Positions 1 through 12,286 of a stretch of DNA of 64,000 nt are shown piece after piece. Under the pieces are notes generated by a model that saw nothing but the letters and a program-made list of their open reading frames with translations, made no database searches and had not been told where the DNA came from. Both the position numbers and the translations under genes were made by a program. Where the stretch lies: NCBI GenBank assembly GCA_950106755.1, contig OX467091.1, positions 23,515,538 to 23,579,537 on the forward strand, written 5' to 3'. The first letter of the stretch is position 1, and every line of letters begins with the position of its first letter. The stretch is from Climacium dendroides (taxonomy: Eukaryota > Streptophyta > Bryopsida > Hypnales > Climaciaceae).

Positions 1-539
1 ACATATTGTCTTTTCTTACTTTATAAGATTCAATTCTATCTTTAAATTTTAGTACTTGTAAATCATTGATGTTGTCATCTATAATTCTATTCAAAGAATC
101 TCTCACTCCTACATCTTCTAAACTAAAACTCCCTTGAGGAAGAACTCCACTATCTTGACCGTGCTAAATCCATTTTATTATTTGCTTATTGTTATCTTTA
201 AGAATACTATGTTGGATAGTCCAATGCTTTCGCAATGCTAATTTACCATATACCTTTTCCTTGTTTCAATTTTTAATAAGAGGAGAATTGAAAATTGTTT
301 TGAAAGATGGTAATTTTAAAGTAGGATTCTCATTGGCAAATTCAATGCAAGGGGGACCTCTAAACTCTATAACAGTGTTAATTGGTGCTTCTTCATTTTG
401 GTTCTACTAGATCAACTCTCCCGAAATTCACCTCACAGTCACCTCTCGACATTCCACACTCTTGACAAAAATTTGCTATTTCATTTGAAAAAGCAAAACC
501 GCATCGTGAACAAAAACATCCTCTTGCCATCAATGCCAT
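1..539 (-). pseudogene. Decayed ORF with N-terminal zinc ribbon, cut by window edge
   Basis: Reading the minus strand from an ATG at 539, about 48 codons are open and contain a zinc ribbon of the form CxxC...CxxC (CSRCGFAF, then FCQECG). The frame stops near 398, but a one-base shift continues directly into coherent sequence (EEAPINTVIEFRGPPC...), and further in-frame or shifted pieces run down to position 1. I infer one gene with at least one frameshift and two stops, continuing past the left edge. It diverges from the Tnp2-like relic on the plus strand at 3526 and may have been a second gene of the same transposon, but nothing proves that. I do not recognise the family; small zinc ribbons are common in transposon proteins and say little about function. 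Confidence 0.5.
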
Positions 540-1009
540 GTTAAAATAATGTCCTGTATTAATTAACAATTTAGGATAATAGGATATCTATGCAGCATAT
601 ATTGGAGTTGATAAAAAACAAATCAGCAACCAACCGAACTCAAAGTATACAACTAGTGCCATTCACGACATAATGTGCATCTTTAAGTTCGGTGACACTC
701 TCGCAGTGATTCATGATAGACCGCAAGAGAAGTCGAGTAGTCCATACCTGAGAAGTCACCGGTTGAATTCCTGGCCGCTTGAAGAAAGGCGGGGGCGCAG
801 GGCCCTCTAGTGTTTACCTTCTTATTCATTTATACCCTTCTTGTCCCATTCATACAATTCTTATGGGTTTTGTCCCCTTCTTATTTCATAAATATAGTAT
901 GCACTGTGATTGTTTTTCTATAGCCGATTTTGACTATTTTTCAAGTTTTTTTCATTTTTTGTTTCAAACAAATGACATGTGGATGACATGTGGATGTAAA
1001 TGACATCTA
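540..1009. other. No gene seen
   Basis: No supported coding region. A short GC-richer patch near 760-810 stands out from the AT-rich surroundings but has no recognisable feature; the short frames here look like chance. Confidence 0.5.
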
Positions 1010-3115
1010 AATGAAAACATAAATATAGATATGGAATATATATGAATGTGATATTTTCTATCGAATATGTGGATGAATGTTGAAATTTGAAGCACCACCA
1101 TAACATTTTCTATCGCCACCTTAGTAATTTTTTTTAAATGAAATAAAAGCACCTACTACCATCCATAGGGCCAAATTTTGAAACTTTATACATGAAAAAA
1201 AATCATGTTATTGAAAAGTACAAAATAGAAGTCACTAGGTAGGAAAAGAAAACTACACTAACTTAATATTTATTTTAAAATTTTTTCCTCATTGGAGCTA
1301 GTGTATTTCAATTCCAACTTGAAGCTAGTAATAATTGGTGTAAAAAAATCCACTTTATTCACCTTAAATGCTTATTTCTCAAAATCTATAAATTCAAAGT
1401 ATCTTAAATTTTTTGAAAATATTATTATAACAATCTACAACAACATCCTAAGAAAATACATGTACTCAAAAAATTATGAATCTTTAATTCTTTGTAATAG
1501 AAATGACATGAAAAACAAAATATTTTTTGATGAAATAATGAGCCTTGGGACTTTAAGGGTCACTAAGTGCACTAACTTTGATTTTGGGGAGTTAGTGCAC
1601 TTCGTATTACATGATATTTTGAGAAAAAATGATCACGTCGCACTAATAATTTTCCCTAAACTTTGATTTTGGGGAGTTAATGCAATGTGACATACAATTT
1701 TTCGGAAAATTGATCATGTGTCACAAACCACACAAAACTAACTTTTCATTGACATTATGTTTAGAGTGTAGCCTCTAATATGTACCTTGTCAAGAATCAA
1801 TTAATAAATCCTTGTATAAGTCATAGATACTTATAATATAAAAGACAAAGCTTTTGTTTTTAATCCAATAGTATATGTTCAAGTGGGACCCAAAATAATT
1901 CTGAAGTTATCTTTTAAAATTTTAAAATTAGACTTAAAGTGTTTGAGGAGTGCTTACCAATAATCTCAAGTATACCTCAATCACCCCTTCTCCTATTGAT
2001 AAATCCATAAATCCATAAATTGATGAATTGATAAATTGATAAAAGTTGAACATGAATGAATGATTGGGAAAATAACTTTGATGAAATTGACAAATTATGG
2101 ATGAAAATATAAATATATATGTAATATATATTGATTTGATATTTTCTATCCAATATGTGTATGAATGTTGAAATTTGAAGTACCAGTATAACATTTTCTA
2201 TCGCCACCTTAGCAATTTTTTGAAATTGAAATAAACCTACACTAACTTCATATTTATTATTAAATTTTTTTCTCATATTTTTTATACTTGTGTAGTAGGA
2301 AAAATTTGATTCATGACATTTAGATTAATGATGTGAAAATTATAGAGCTTCTTATTTAGCAAGTACCTATACATAAAAGTCCTTTAGGAAATGAGGTATT
2401 ATATTCAATTTTTAAATTTTTAAAAAATGAACCAACCACAAGGTTTATTATTTTGCTATAACAATCTCACCATTGGAGCTAGTGTATTTCAATTCCAACT
2501 TACAGCTAGTATTGCATGGTGTAAAAAAGTCCATTTTGTTCACTTTGAATGTTTATTTATGAAAATCTATAAATTCAAAGTTTCTAAAATTCCTTATAAA
2601 CATTATTGAAACAATCTAGTGCAAGATTCTAAGAAAAGATATGTACTAAAAAAATTATAAATCTATAATTCTTTGTAATTAAAAGGACACGAAACTAAAA
2701 TATTTTTTCATGAAATTATGAGCCTTGGGACTAAAAGGGTCCCTTAGTGCACTAAAGTGTATTTTGGAATGTTAGTGCACTTAGTATTAGATGATCTTTG
2801 GGGGAAAAAAGATCACCTGGCACTAGGTACATTAACTTTGATTTTGGGAGTTAGTACAATGCCACATACAATTTTAGGGAAAAAAGATCATGTGATCTTA
2901 ACCACATAAAACTAACTTCTTATTGACATTATGTTTAGAGTGTGCTTCCATATGTATCTTATCAAGATTCAATTAATAAATCCTTGTATAAGTCATAGAT
3001 ACTCATAATGTAAAAGATAAAGTTGTTGTTTTTAATCCAATAGTATATGTTCAAGTGGGACCCAAAATAATTCAATAGTCACAAAATTTTAAAATTAGAC
3101 TAAAAGTGCTTGAGG
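1010..3115 (+). repeat. Direct duplication, unit about 1.17 kb
   Basis: Two diverged tandem copies, about 1010-1935 and 2085-3115. Matching landmarks are CATTTTCTATCGCCACCTTA at about 1110 and 2190, TTGGAGCTAGTGTATTTCAA at about 1291 and 2469, AGCCTTGGGACT at about 1550 and 2721, and AATCCTTGTATAAGTCATAG at about 1806 and 2982. The offset is near 1,090 bp at the start and near 1,175 bp later, so one copy carries an indel of about 85 bp. Each copy contains a short hairpin around GTGCACTAA/TTAGTGCAC (about 1567-1601 in the first). The open frames inside are AT-rich and share no protein-like conservation; I treat the unit as non-coding transposon or satellite-like sequence upstream of the Tnp2-like relic. 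Confidence 0.8.
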
Positions 3116-3159
3116 TGTGCTTAAGGTCTACCTCAAGCTCAACTCAAGCACACCTCAAG
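3109..3159. repeat. Perfect 14-bp inverted repeat
   Basis: CTTGAGGTGTGCTT at 3109-3122 is matched by its exact reverse complement at 3146-3159, with a 23-bp loop that itself contains CTCAAG motifs. It lies about 370 bp upstream of the transposase relic. It could be a subterminal hairpin of that transposon; no function is shown. Confidence 0.6.
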
Positions 3160-3525
3160 TACACTTCCCCTATTGAAATTGCCTTGGAAGACAATGACAA
3201 TTGAAAATTAACTAAATTTATTGAAATTTTAAAATGAAACTAAAAGTTCTTGGTGTATGTTTCTATAATGAGTGTTTGTTGGTGGAAATACATGCCTTCC
3301 TCTTTGAGCAATTATATGGTATGGAAAAGCAAAAGAAGGATGAAAATATAAAACATCTTTTGAAAGTAAAAGATATTTTCAATATAAAAGACAAAGACTA
3401 TATAAAGTTTGATTCATTGTAGTTAAAGAATATATTTTCATTTGCTTGCTTTATTTTTACAATCTCAATTTTAACTACAATTCTATTCAATTTTTTATCT
3501 TGTGACTACATATATTCTTCTTATA

Positions 3526-5765
3526 ATGGATCAACAACATTATCGCTCACGTGATCGAAAAGTTTGTTGTTACTGTCGTAAATGCAAACGATTTACAATA
3601 AATGGTGTTCAAGTTGGATACAAAATGATAGATTTAGGACGGAATTAGCTCATTGTAGGAGAAAAGTACAACTACAGGCAGAAATTGATATGCATACAAA
3701 CCCATCAGTAAAACATGATTCTCCTTTTGATTTCCTAGTCTAGCCCATACTATGCACAATTACAGGCAAAAATTGATATGCAAACAAACACAAGGTTTGA
3801 TGCAAAATTTCTGCCTGTAGCTATTGAATTGGAAAGGGAATCACCTCCGCAAGCCTCCATGAATGTTGAAGGAGAAATGACTGATGTAGAAATTGATGAT
3901 TTGCAAAAAGTTTTGAAAAATGAAGTTATTAAGGTGCAAGAAGTTTGGAACATTAAAGGAATGTCCATTGACTTACAGAACTATATGCTAAAAGAATTAT
4001 TTGGAAGCCTTATAAACAATCACTATCCAAGTAATTTTAGTAATGAAGACAGTCTTGGCATGTTGTTGAGGAGGATGCCTCCAAGTTGGATTGGCAGTCT
4101 TGAAGGTCCATCTTCAACTCCTTCATCTTTTAAATGTTTAATTCGTTTATATAGAAGATGGGGTCTCGTTAAGCCAAATCGATGGCGGATGTGTTTGGGT
4201 ATCAAGGATTACAATCATCAACCTATGATTTTACCCCCAACAGAAGAAGATTCATATGATGGTAGTAAATTCATTTCATATTCATGTCTTCCTCCAAAAG
4301 ACAAACGTACATGTGAAAATTGTATAGTGCATTGTACACATTGTGGAAATACGAGGTCTCAAATGATTGCATTTGATTATCTTCCAATTTCAAAACAATT
4401 GTCATCCATTATGGAATCTAGGACCTTGTGTTATGAAATGTTAACAATGTGGAGGAATCAACATAGATGGTTAACAGAGAATGGAACTCCTAAACAAATT
4501 TCACAGTTTTGGGATGGCGAGAAGGTTAGAGAATACCAAGATTTCTGGAATCCAGGAAGTCAATGGGAATTGCCGGTAACATGTACAAATGATAAGTGTC
4601 GGATGTTATATTGTGCATTTCTACAAAAATGTGATGAACTACTTTCTGGATGGAATAATGAGAGTTGTGAATACAACTTCATTTGTTGGAAGTGTAAAAG
4701 TGTCATACAAACACCAAGAGTTCTTGAAAATGGAGATCCTCGTAACATAGCCCTGGGAGCACATTCAGATGGATTTAATGTCTCAGGAAAAAAATCCCGA
4801 GGATGTTGGGTTATGGAAATTAGTGTTTTAAATGCGGGCCCTACATCTCATATATCCCTTTTACCCGTATTATTATTCCATTGGGAGGTCATCAATCTTA
4901 TATTGTTGAACGAATGAAACAAAACATTTCCGCTTTCATTCAGCCTTTTGTGGAAGAACTTGAGAGTTTGTTTTTAGAGGGTATGAATTGCCAATATACC
5001 TATCCAAGTCAGAGAATTAGTAACACCCTTTCAAACTCAAGAACACCAATCATAAGGGCTATATTAATGTTACTTACCGGAGATCATCCTGCCCAATGTA
5101 AAATTGCAAATTTCAAATCTTCTAGGAAAAGTGGATGTAGAAGGTACAAAATGGATTCAACATTGAACGCAGATGGAAGATACATTTATGAAAGCAATGC
5201 AATACAAGTGCAACATCCACCTACAAGACAAAGTGCTTCTGAACTTTATGCAAGTGTTCGACGCTAGTGAACATTGAAGAATGATATAGATGCAAGAACT
5301 CAACATAGTATGAAATCTGGAATATCAAGGGATTTCAAATTATGGTGATTGTATCATCTTTACAAGTTTGACTTGTCACGAGATTTAGTATTTGATGTGA
5401 TGAATATTGCTAGACTAAACTTGTTTAAAAACTATACTTTGAAATTCTTCCAGGATATCGAAGGACATCAAAACAAAAAAACTTTATTGGGAGTGGTTAC
5501 ATCATGTTGTAACTATGTGACTGAAACCCGTACATTTGAAATGAAACAAGGACAATGGCCTTATGACCTTGTCAATGACCATGGAAGATATACAACACAA
5601 GAATATCAGCATTTTATTTTATGGATGCTACCCATCATTCTAAACAAGTTAGATGGTAAACCCTCGGAAGCACGTTGTTTGGTAGGGCGTCTCCTTATTG
5701 ACGTTCGACATGCTCCAGCTGCATGTTCTAGTGGCCTACATATTGTTAGTATAATACTTGAATAA
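3526..5765 (+). pseudogene. Tnp2-like (CACTA/EnSpm-type) transposase relic
   Basis: A broken transposase gene. The ATG at 3526 opens a 40-codon frame with CYCRKC, interrupted by a stop near 3646. The longest piece (3778-4917) has CENCIVHCTHCG and, near its end, LGAHSDGFNVSGKKSRGCW, which aligns by eye with the D-containing block of Tnp2 (Transposase_21) proteins. A frameshift near 4880 leads to a piece ending 5267 with LLTGDHPAQCKIANFKS, comparable to the Tnp2 block before its zinc-binding cysteines. After stops near 5265 and 5345, the piece 5349-5765 has YKFDLSRDLVFDVMNIARLN, the Tnp2 block D-x-DxMH...NLF. The C-terminus is missing and R1 repeat sequence starts about 120 bp later. CACTA-family membership is from memory of the family, not from a search; termini were not found. 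Confidence 0.65.
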
Positions 5766-6248
5766 TATGTAGGTCATCTTTGAACAATATGTAGGTCATT
5801 TTTGAAAGAGTACTTGAACAATATGCCCACCAAATTACAAATTTGCATGCAAGTTGAAAGTGATGGATTGGAAAGCACTAAAAGAGTGCCCTATACGGCG
5901 ACCAGTAGGGTGTCTCAAATCTAGGAGAGGGTGGGACTGGTTTGCATTAATTTCGAATTCAAAGAAACTGGTTTGTGTAACCAATGTGGTCCCAACATTG
6001 CTACAAAAGCTTGTGCTTCCTTTTGTGTACCATAGGTACCTATAAATACTCTCCCTACAATATACCTAATGTACATTGTTGTGGATGAATAAATAGAATT
6101 TCACACATAGATTGTAAGTTACGTCCATTTCCATAGACATAAATAGCTTTGTCCTTCTATTAATTATCGCTTTGTACACTTCCTAATCCATAAATGACGT
6201 TGCGGCCATTTTCTAGTCCATGAATGACATAGAATCTCTGTATATATG

Positions 6249-6498
6249 ATAGAAGGGCAACTATTCATCCTCTAAATTTTGCATAAAAAGGAAAGTCTTA
6301 TATAGTAGTTTGACTTCAAATGAGTGTTTGCGGATTTTTTTAATCCTTAATGAATGGACTTGTGATTATAGAAATCATCCCCTTTGGCATTGTATAAATA
6401 GTTGGTTTAAAAAAATCCTAAAGCTCTCATTGGAAGTCAAACTATTATAAAAGACCTCCCCTTTTTATGCAAAATTTTGAGGATGATTAGTTGCACTT
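6249..6498. repeat. Foldback pair inside R1 plus further copies of its arm
   Basis: The arm starting AGAAGGGCAACTATTCATCC (about 6249-6325) recurs in reverse complement at about 6415-6498, sharing AAATTTTGCATAAAAAGG and AGTTTGACTTC, so the stretch can form a long hairpin. Two more direct, diverged copies of the arm lie at about 6640-6715 and 6849-6925. The same organisation appears in R1 copies B (37740-38410) and C (50350-50790), so it is an inherited part of the family rather than a late insertion. Confidence 0.7.
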
Positions 6499-7227
6499 CT
6501 GTTTCATAGACAAAGATTCTTTGTCATTCATAGACCAAAAAATGGCTGGAATGTTGTTTTTGGGATTAACCCATAAACAATGTGGAAGACAATTTTTAGC
6601 CAATGAATGACAAAGAATCTCTCCATGTAGGACAGAAGTGCAACTATTCATCCGAATTTTGTGTAGAGAGGGAATATTTTCTACAATAGTTTGCACTTCC
6701 AATGAGCACTTCTACATTTTATATAACCCAAGAATTCTCATGGTACTCGGACAAACGATTTCCACGATGACCGGCTTGTCATTTAATCCTTAAACAATGC
6801 GGTAGATGTTTTGTAGCTGATGAATGACATAGAATATCTCCATGCAAGATAGAAGTGCAACTATTTATCCTCTAAATTTTTTGTAGAAAGAAAAGGTGTT
6901 CTACACTAGTTTATCTTCAAATGATCCCTTTTTCATTTTTATAAACCAATAATTCACGGGCAGAGAGAACTGACCCCCTCATTACTGTGGGCAAGGTTAA
7001 TAGTGAAAAAAGCCCCCTATTTTTTTGCCACGATTTTTTATATTTCCACGTTGCCCCTTGCTAATTTGGGTTTGCTGATGGCAAATCTGAATTCAGAATT
7101 TCCAAAAAAAATTCATCTGATTGCGAATAAAAAATTCCACAGCGTTTTCCCTAGTGGTAAATTGGGGCAATGAGGGAGGCAGTTCACCGTGGCTAGATGA
7201 TTTCCTCCAGAATTGGCTCATTCTTTC

Positions 7228-7345
7228 AGGGTTAAGGGCTTTCACGGTCACGTCCTTTACCGGTTAAGGGGGATGCTTTCTACGGTTGTAGGCCTGTCCT
7301 TCAACGGTTAAGGGGCTGCTTTCCACGGTCACAGGCCCGTCCTGT
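7228..7345 (+). repeat. Short tandem units, about 45-50 bp, inside R1
   Basis: Three imperfect units beginning GGTTAAGGG, each followed by a CTTTC-AC-GGT-CAC-GGCC-GTCC pattern. Counterparts sit in copy B (about 38738-38870) and copy C (about 53470-53560), with unit number varying. Confidence 0.6.
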
Positions 7346-7555
7346 GGTAAATGAAAGCATCCAACCTGATCCAACTGCCAACATGCAGCTCCAGCTCCAG
7401 TCATTGGTCTGTCTGGATCGCAAATGGAGGGGGCGCCAGTTATCCTCTGGAGCCGGTGAGTATTTCTAGCCCAGTTCTGCGTGTATCTCAACAGCCGCCA
7501 TAGTCACTAACCCTAGCCGATTCACTTTAGTCCGGGTTTTCTTCTACACACGATG

Positions 7556-7650
7556 CGTTTTGGTTTTGGTTTTGGTTTTGGTTTCCATTTTGGTTTTTAG
7601 TTTTAGTTTTGGTTTTAGTTTTTAGTTTTAGTTTTGGTTTTAGTTTCGAA
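7556..7650 (+). repeat. GT-rich simple repeat
   Basis: A run built from TTTTGG and TTTTAG words, purine-free in long stretches on the plus strand. Copies B (about 39070-39160) and C (about 53770-53835) hold the same tract at the same relative place, with different word order. Confidence 0.8.
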
Positions 7651-8229
7651 ACTGTGGCGAAGTCCTTAAGAGCCAACAAACGGAGTAGATGGAGGGAGGT
7701 TGTTACTAATGCTTTCAATTGACGTGAACATCATATTGGAGGAGCAGCATTTTGTGAAAGCCTATCACAGAAGCTTGTAGTGTGATTTTGAATGTGACCT
7801 ATTTTGTTGAAACCAGAGGAACATTTCATTTTCTTGGTTTCATTTTGACAGGAGCGTCTGGTTTTCTACGTGACTAGCTTGTCTTTGGTCACTGATTGTT
7901 TGGAGGGTTACGACATGTTTGCATGCGGTTTAGTGAGGTTTGTTACCATGCTTACTTGCAATGATTTTACTATAAAGCTCTCTTTTTCCTTTTTAATGGA
8001 TGGATTGTTTTATTTAAAATCATTTCAACTGTGGTAGCTCGACAAACAATCATTGACCATTGGCGACCTTGGCACGCACCTCCTTTTGTCAGAATGAAAC
8101 TAAGGAAATGTAATGCAAGCAAATAAAATACTCAATTCGAAGACAAATACTACAAGGAAAAAATACAAAGGAAGTATTTCTCAACGGTAAAACCTTTTTA
8201 ATCTTTGTTACATCTTTTCTGTAATATCT

Positions 8230-9454
8230 TTTTCCTTTCCTTGAGAAGTGTGTCCTGGCAGAGCGGCGGCTTGTGTGACTTCGCTCGAGGAAGTTTTGCG
8301 GGAACTACCGTCGTTGTTGGGACGGTGTGATCCATTGAAGTTTCGGTAAGCGGGGTTCAGAATGTCTAATTCTTGACAGGGTGAGTTGGGTTATCTGACT
8401 GTGGGTCGGGTGGGTTCGGACTGGATGGGATTTTGCATGGGTGTACATTTCGGGTGTCGGACTTTTTGATGCGGTCTGTGCAGCACAATCTAATGCAATC
8501 AATTTCAAGCCTTCAAGGAGTGCATTAGAGCCATCAGGGTTAACGCTGATCAATTTTCATTATCTAGTTTGTGGATCATCCGACATGCGCGATGCATTGC
8601 TGGCCAAGGCTGCTGAGGTTTAGGACTTTTTTTGGAAGGCTTCTTTTCTGAATGTATGACATGAGATTTAGTAGGAGCCTTTTGGGACAAATTTGTATCA
8701 ATGGACACTAAACCAAGAAATGGAATCCAGATTCTTTTGGTGCACATTCTTGAGCTCATTTTATGTTTGAGACTCATTTTCCAATCATTTACTTGCTTTC
8801 ATCATGCTTTTGCTCATCTCAATGCTTGGCAATGGAGTGTATTTCATCGAGGGAGTTTGGTGTAATCAACATGGTAGTGTTTTTTTTCAGTATTCGTTGA
8901 CGTCTGCACATGGCATTCTTGCGCAATTGTTCGTGTTACAGGTATTGACAGAAATGTTGGGAGATACTTTGTATTACCCCCCAAACATCGGATCCATTAT
9001 CCGAGTTTCCCTCTCCAGAGTCATTGAAAGATCCTATCATAATCATTCTCCACCAAACCACCAAAAGAACAGCTTGAAGCGAATGCTGCGGCTTTTGCAG
9101 CGCTCGTTGGAAAACGAAACCTTAATGCAGGAGCTTAAGAAGGAAAACGCGCAGGGGAGTTCCACAACCCCAACTAAGGAGGGTTGGTTGGTTTTGCTCA
9201 TTTCTGTGCTCATTGCTTGTAAATGTTGTGATACTCGCCAAGATCGAGACACGAGTTCCTCATCAATGTCGTCAAGTGTACTCAGAGACGTCAGCTTCTG
9301 CGAAGCACAGTGCAAACAATACTTCCGTGAGGAGAAAACACTTAGCAACCAGAGCTCAACATACAAAGCACGTACAATAAGTCGGGAGCTGGAATCGAGA
9401 CCTTCTGAACAATACTTGAAGAAATTTCCGCCGCAGGTTACCCAAACTTGTTGA
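8230..9454 (+). other. GC-richer exon-like block in R1 (paralogue at 40510-42400)
   Basis: This stretch is less AT-rich than the rest of R1 and holds a 216-codon frame (8804-9454). Copy B has the same nucleotide sequence at about 41400-42400, but the longest frame there (41745-42230) is in part a different frame and shorter, so coding conservation is not convincing. A third frame gives an alanine-rich stretch (EQLEANAAAFAALVGKRN, about 9070-9123) that reads more like a normal protein. I suspect a captured host-gene fragment amplified with the repeat, but I do not recognise the gene. It could equally be non-coding. Confidence 0.35.
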
Positions 9455-9992
9455 TCCAGTGACGACCTCTCGGTTCAGTTGTAGTGTTAGCTTATGCATC
9501 GTGCGCAGCTTCACGAGATCAACCAAACAATGGAAAGGAAGGATTATTTAAATGATAAAATGAACATCAAGGTGTAGAACAAATCAAATTGCGTTATGAA
9601 AATTCCAAGATTCTCAATGCGGACGCGTAGAATATAATGTTTAGGAAGTCAATAACTGTTCTTCAGAGTTGCACATTGATAACGAAGTAGATGTCACAAT
9701 TTGATCCTAATTTCAATTCCTTACCTCCGATCGTGTAATTCCACACACGATGAACACAAATATCCGCGTTCCAGTAATGGTCGGTTCCGTCTTGAGAGCA
9801 AGAGAAAAAACTATTTCTTGACAGTGAAGTCGTGACATCTGCGAACCTTTAAGAATTATGGGAAGTTTGCAATTCCCATAACCTCCAACAATCAACAATC
9901 AAGGGAGCAATTAACAGCCGATTTTAGCAGTGACCTGCTTCCTGGTCTGTTGGCCGGCAAAACTTCATCATATGTGTCTGATGAAGTTTCTT

Positions 9993-12120
9993 GTTTGAAG
10001 AACCCAAGATTTATAGCTCCTCAATCTCCGCTGAAAGCACCATTCATATCCCAAAAATCACTAAAGAAGGGAAATCCAAGGTGATCATACCTCGATGAGT
10101 AGGTAGAAGCGAGACAACAACTGCCAGGACATCTCGTCTTGGTTCTTCTCCTAGGGCGCCCAGACTCATTGGAGAAGTCGACAGCGGACTCAAAAGTGCC
10201 GAAATTTACGAGGAGAATGTTGAAGAACAGGTTGTGCGGATGGAAAATGTAAGCGTGGGATCTTCTGTATGAGCGTGCATGTTATTGAGAAACGAAGTGG
10301 AATTCATGGAAGTCATAATTCAGGTCAAGATCTTGCGGTCCGAACGCAGAAAGTAGAGCGTTTTGACGTGGGCGGGCAGTTCAGAAGTTTTGCACTTGTG
10401 CAATTGACTCGAACTCGCACATGCTTGGAAAAATAACGGAAAAATTTGCAGTGCAAGGAGCATCAAATCAGGAATGCGACTGTGCACAATTCACGACTGT
10501 GAATTGCGGAAGACATGCGAGAATGCGCACCTTGCAATGCACAGGTCTTTGTGAAGATGGAACGAACAAGTCTTTTACCCAGGAGCTGACCACATCCCAC
10601 ACATGCCCGATGACTGAAATATATGATATGGCGACCCATTTCCAACCTCTTGAGGAATTGAGCCTCAGTGGTGTATGTTGAGGGAAATATTATTTTTCCC
10701 ATGAAGTGAAATTGAAATTTTTCTACATTTTTTTGGTCAAATATGGAATTATCCTGAATTTTTTTCGGAAAGATTTTGTAAAACCTATTTTTATTTTTAT
10801 CGTATAGGGTATTGCATTTCCAACCATAGGGGCGAATAAATGACTATATAGAGTTCTTGAAAGTGACAAACATGGCACCCATCTGTGCTTTCCTAGTCTA
10901 GCCCATACTGCACAGTATGCTTGGAAATATAGTAGCCTATAAGGTAGGTACACTCAAATGTGCCACTGACCTTCAACCGCCATCTATCCTATGTGTACAT
11001 CTCCAAAATTAGGTCTGTACCTATGTGGAAGAATCACTTTTAAAACCAAACTTTGTTCCTTGATAACTTTTGCATACAGTATCCAAATGCCACGGTCTCT
11101 GGTGCGTTGGAACCTCCTTTCACTTGCCAACAAGAACATATGAAAATTTGACCAATCTAATAATAGAAAATAGGCTCAATAACAAATAGTGGCGGGTTTG
11201 GGTGTTTCTACCTTATACTGTCGAAATGGAAGTGTGGTTGGAATAGGTCGCCTGCTCTGGGAGCACTTGATTTACATGTCCATACTGACAGATGCTTGGG
11301 GTACGTCTACGCAAGCACTTCTACATGTCTCTCCTGCTATCGATGTGATGTAAGCGTTTGTCAGCCACCACATTTCCGGTGATTTCTGAATGCCCCCACT
11401 GGCTCATTCCTGTGACATTGTCATAAAACAGTGCATCTTATTCATAGTTGGACATGTGGCACTCTATTGCACCTATTCGTAATAATTGGCGTCCTCTTTT
11501 CTTTCAATTTTGTAGTGAGCTGTTGTAATTTTTTTAATAAATAGCACGAGTAGTAACTAAGCTTTAAGCCTACTGTTCATTTGTAATGTTTTGCCCAAAG
11601 AAGATCATTGCAGCACGTTTGTTTGAAAAACCCAAGATTTATAGCTCCTCAATCTGCTGAAAGCACCATTCATGTCCCAAAAATCACTAAAAAATGGGAA
11701 ATCCAAGGTAGATCATAGCTCGATGCGTAGGTAGAAGCGAGACAACAACTGCCAGGACATCTCGTCTTGGTTCTTCTCCTAGGGCGCCCAGACTCATTGA
11801 AGAAGTCGACAGCGGACTCAAAGTGCCGGAATTTACGAGGAGAATGTTGATGGAGAGGTTGTGCGGATGGAAAATGTAACCGTGGGATCTTCTGTATGAG
11901 CGTGCATGTTATTGAGAAACGAAGTGGAATTCATGGAAGTCATAATTCAGGTCAAGATCTTGCGGTCCGAACGCAGAAAGTAGAGCGTTTTGACCTGGGC
12001 GGACAGTTCAGAAGTTTTGCACTTGTGCAATTGACTCGAACTCCCACATGCTTGAAAAAATAACGGAAGAATTTGCAGTGGAAAGAGCATCAAATTAGGA
12101 ATGCGACAATTGTGGAAGAC
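9993..12120 (+). repeat. Internal direct duplication in R1 copy A
   Basis: The block from CCAAGATTTATAGCTCCTCA (about 10003) through CAAGATCTTGCGGTCCGAAC (about 10326) to the AAATTTGCAGTG stretch recurs from about 11630 to 12120 with small deletions. The distal part, with GATCTTGCGGT and TGTGAATTGCGGAAGACATG, is found three more times in copy B at about 37110-37330, 43080-43460 and 44240-44600, making five copies in this window. Confidence 0.75.
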
Positions 12121-12286
12121 ATGCGAGAATGTTTGTGAAGATGGAACGACAGGACCACATCCCAAACATGCTCGATGACTGAAATTTATGAGATGGCGAC
12201 CCATTTCCAACTAGTGCCCCATAGGTCGATCAGTAGAGTGTCTCAAAATCCAGGAGAGGGTGGGACTTATTTGCATTAAACCCTAA

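Larger units (their letters stand above)
5885..12286. repeat. R1 dispersed repeat, copy A
   Basis: A long composite repeat found again at 36118-46062 (copy B) and 50041-54705 (copy C). Order of landmarks in copy A: an opening block with CCAATGTGGTCCCAACATTG (about 5980); a cluster of 80-bp motifs (6249-6900); a block with TTTGGGTTTGCTGATGGCAA-like sequence (about 7065); tandem GGTTAAGGGG units (7228-7345); a GT-rich stretch (7556-7650); one unit of the 74-bp repeat that is expanded in copy B (about 7780-7850); a GC-richer exon-like block (8230-9450); and an internal duplication (9993-10480 and 11625-12120). No protein of the reverse transcriptase, integrase or DDE type is visible. It may be a large non-autonomous retroelement or a chain of them; ends are approximate. 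Confidence 0.75.

Noticed and set aside
719..790. Possible tRNA-like GGTTGAATTCC segment
   Set aside because: No acceptor stem or anticodon arm can be drawn around it.
1292..1666. 124-codon frame in the first 1.17-kb unit
   Set aside because: The second unit does not keep this frame open, so it is chance openness in AT-rich DNA.
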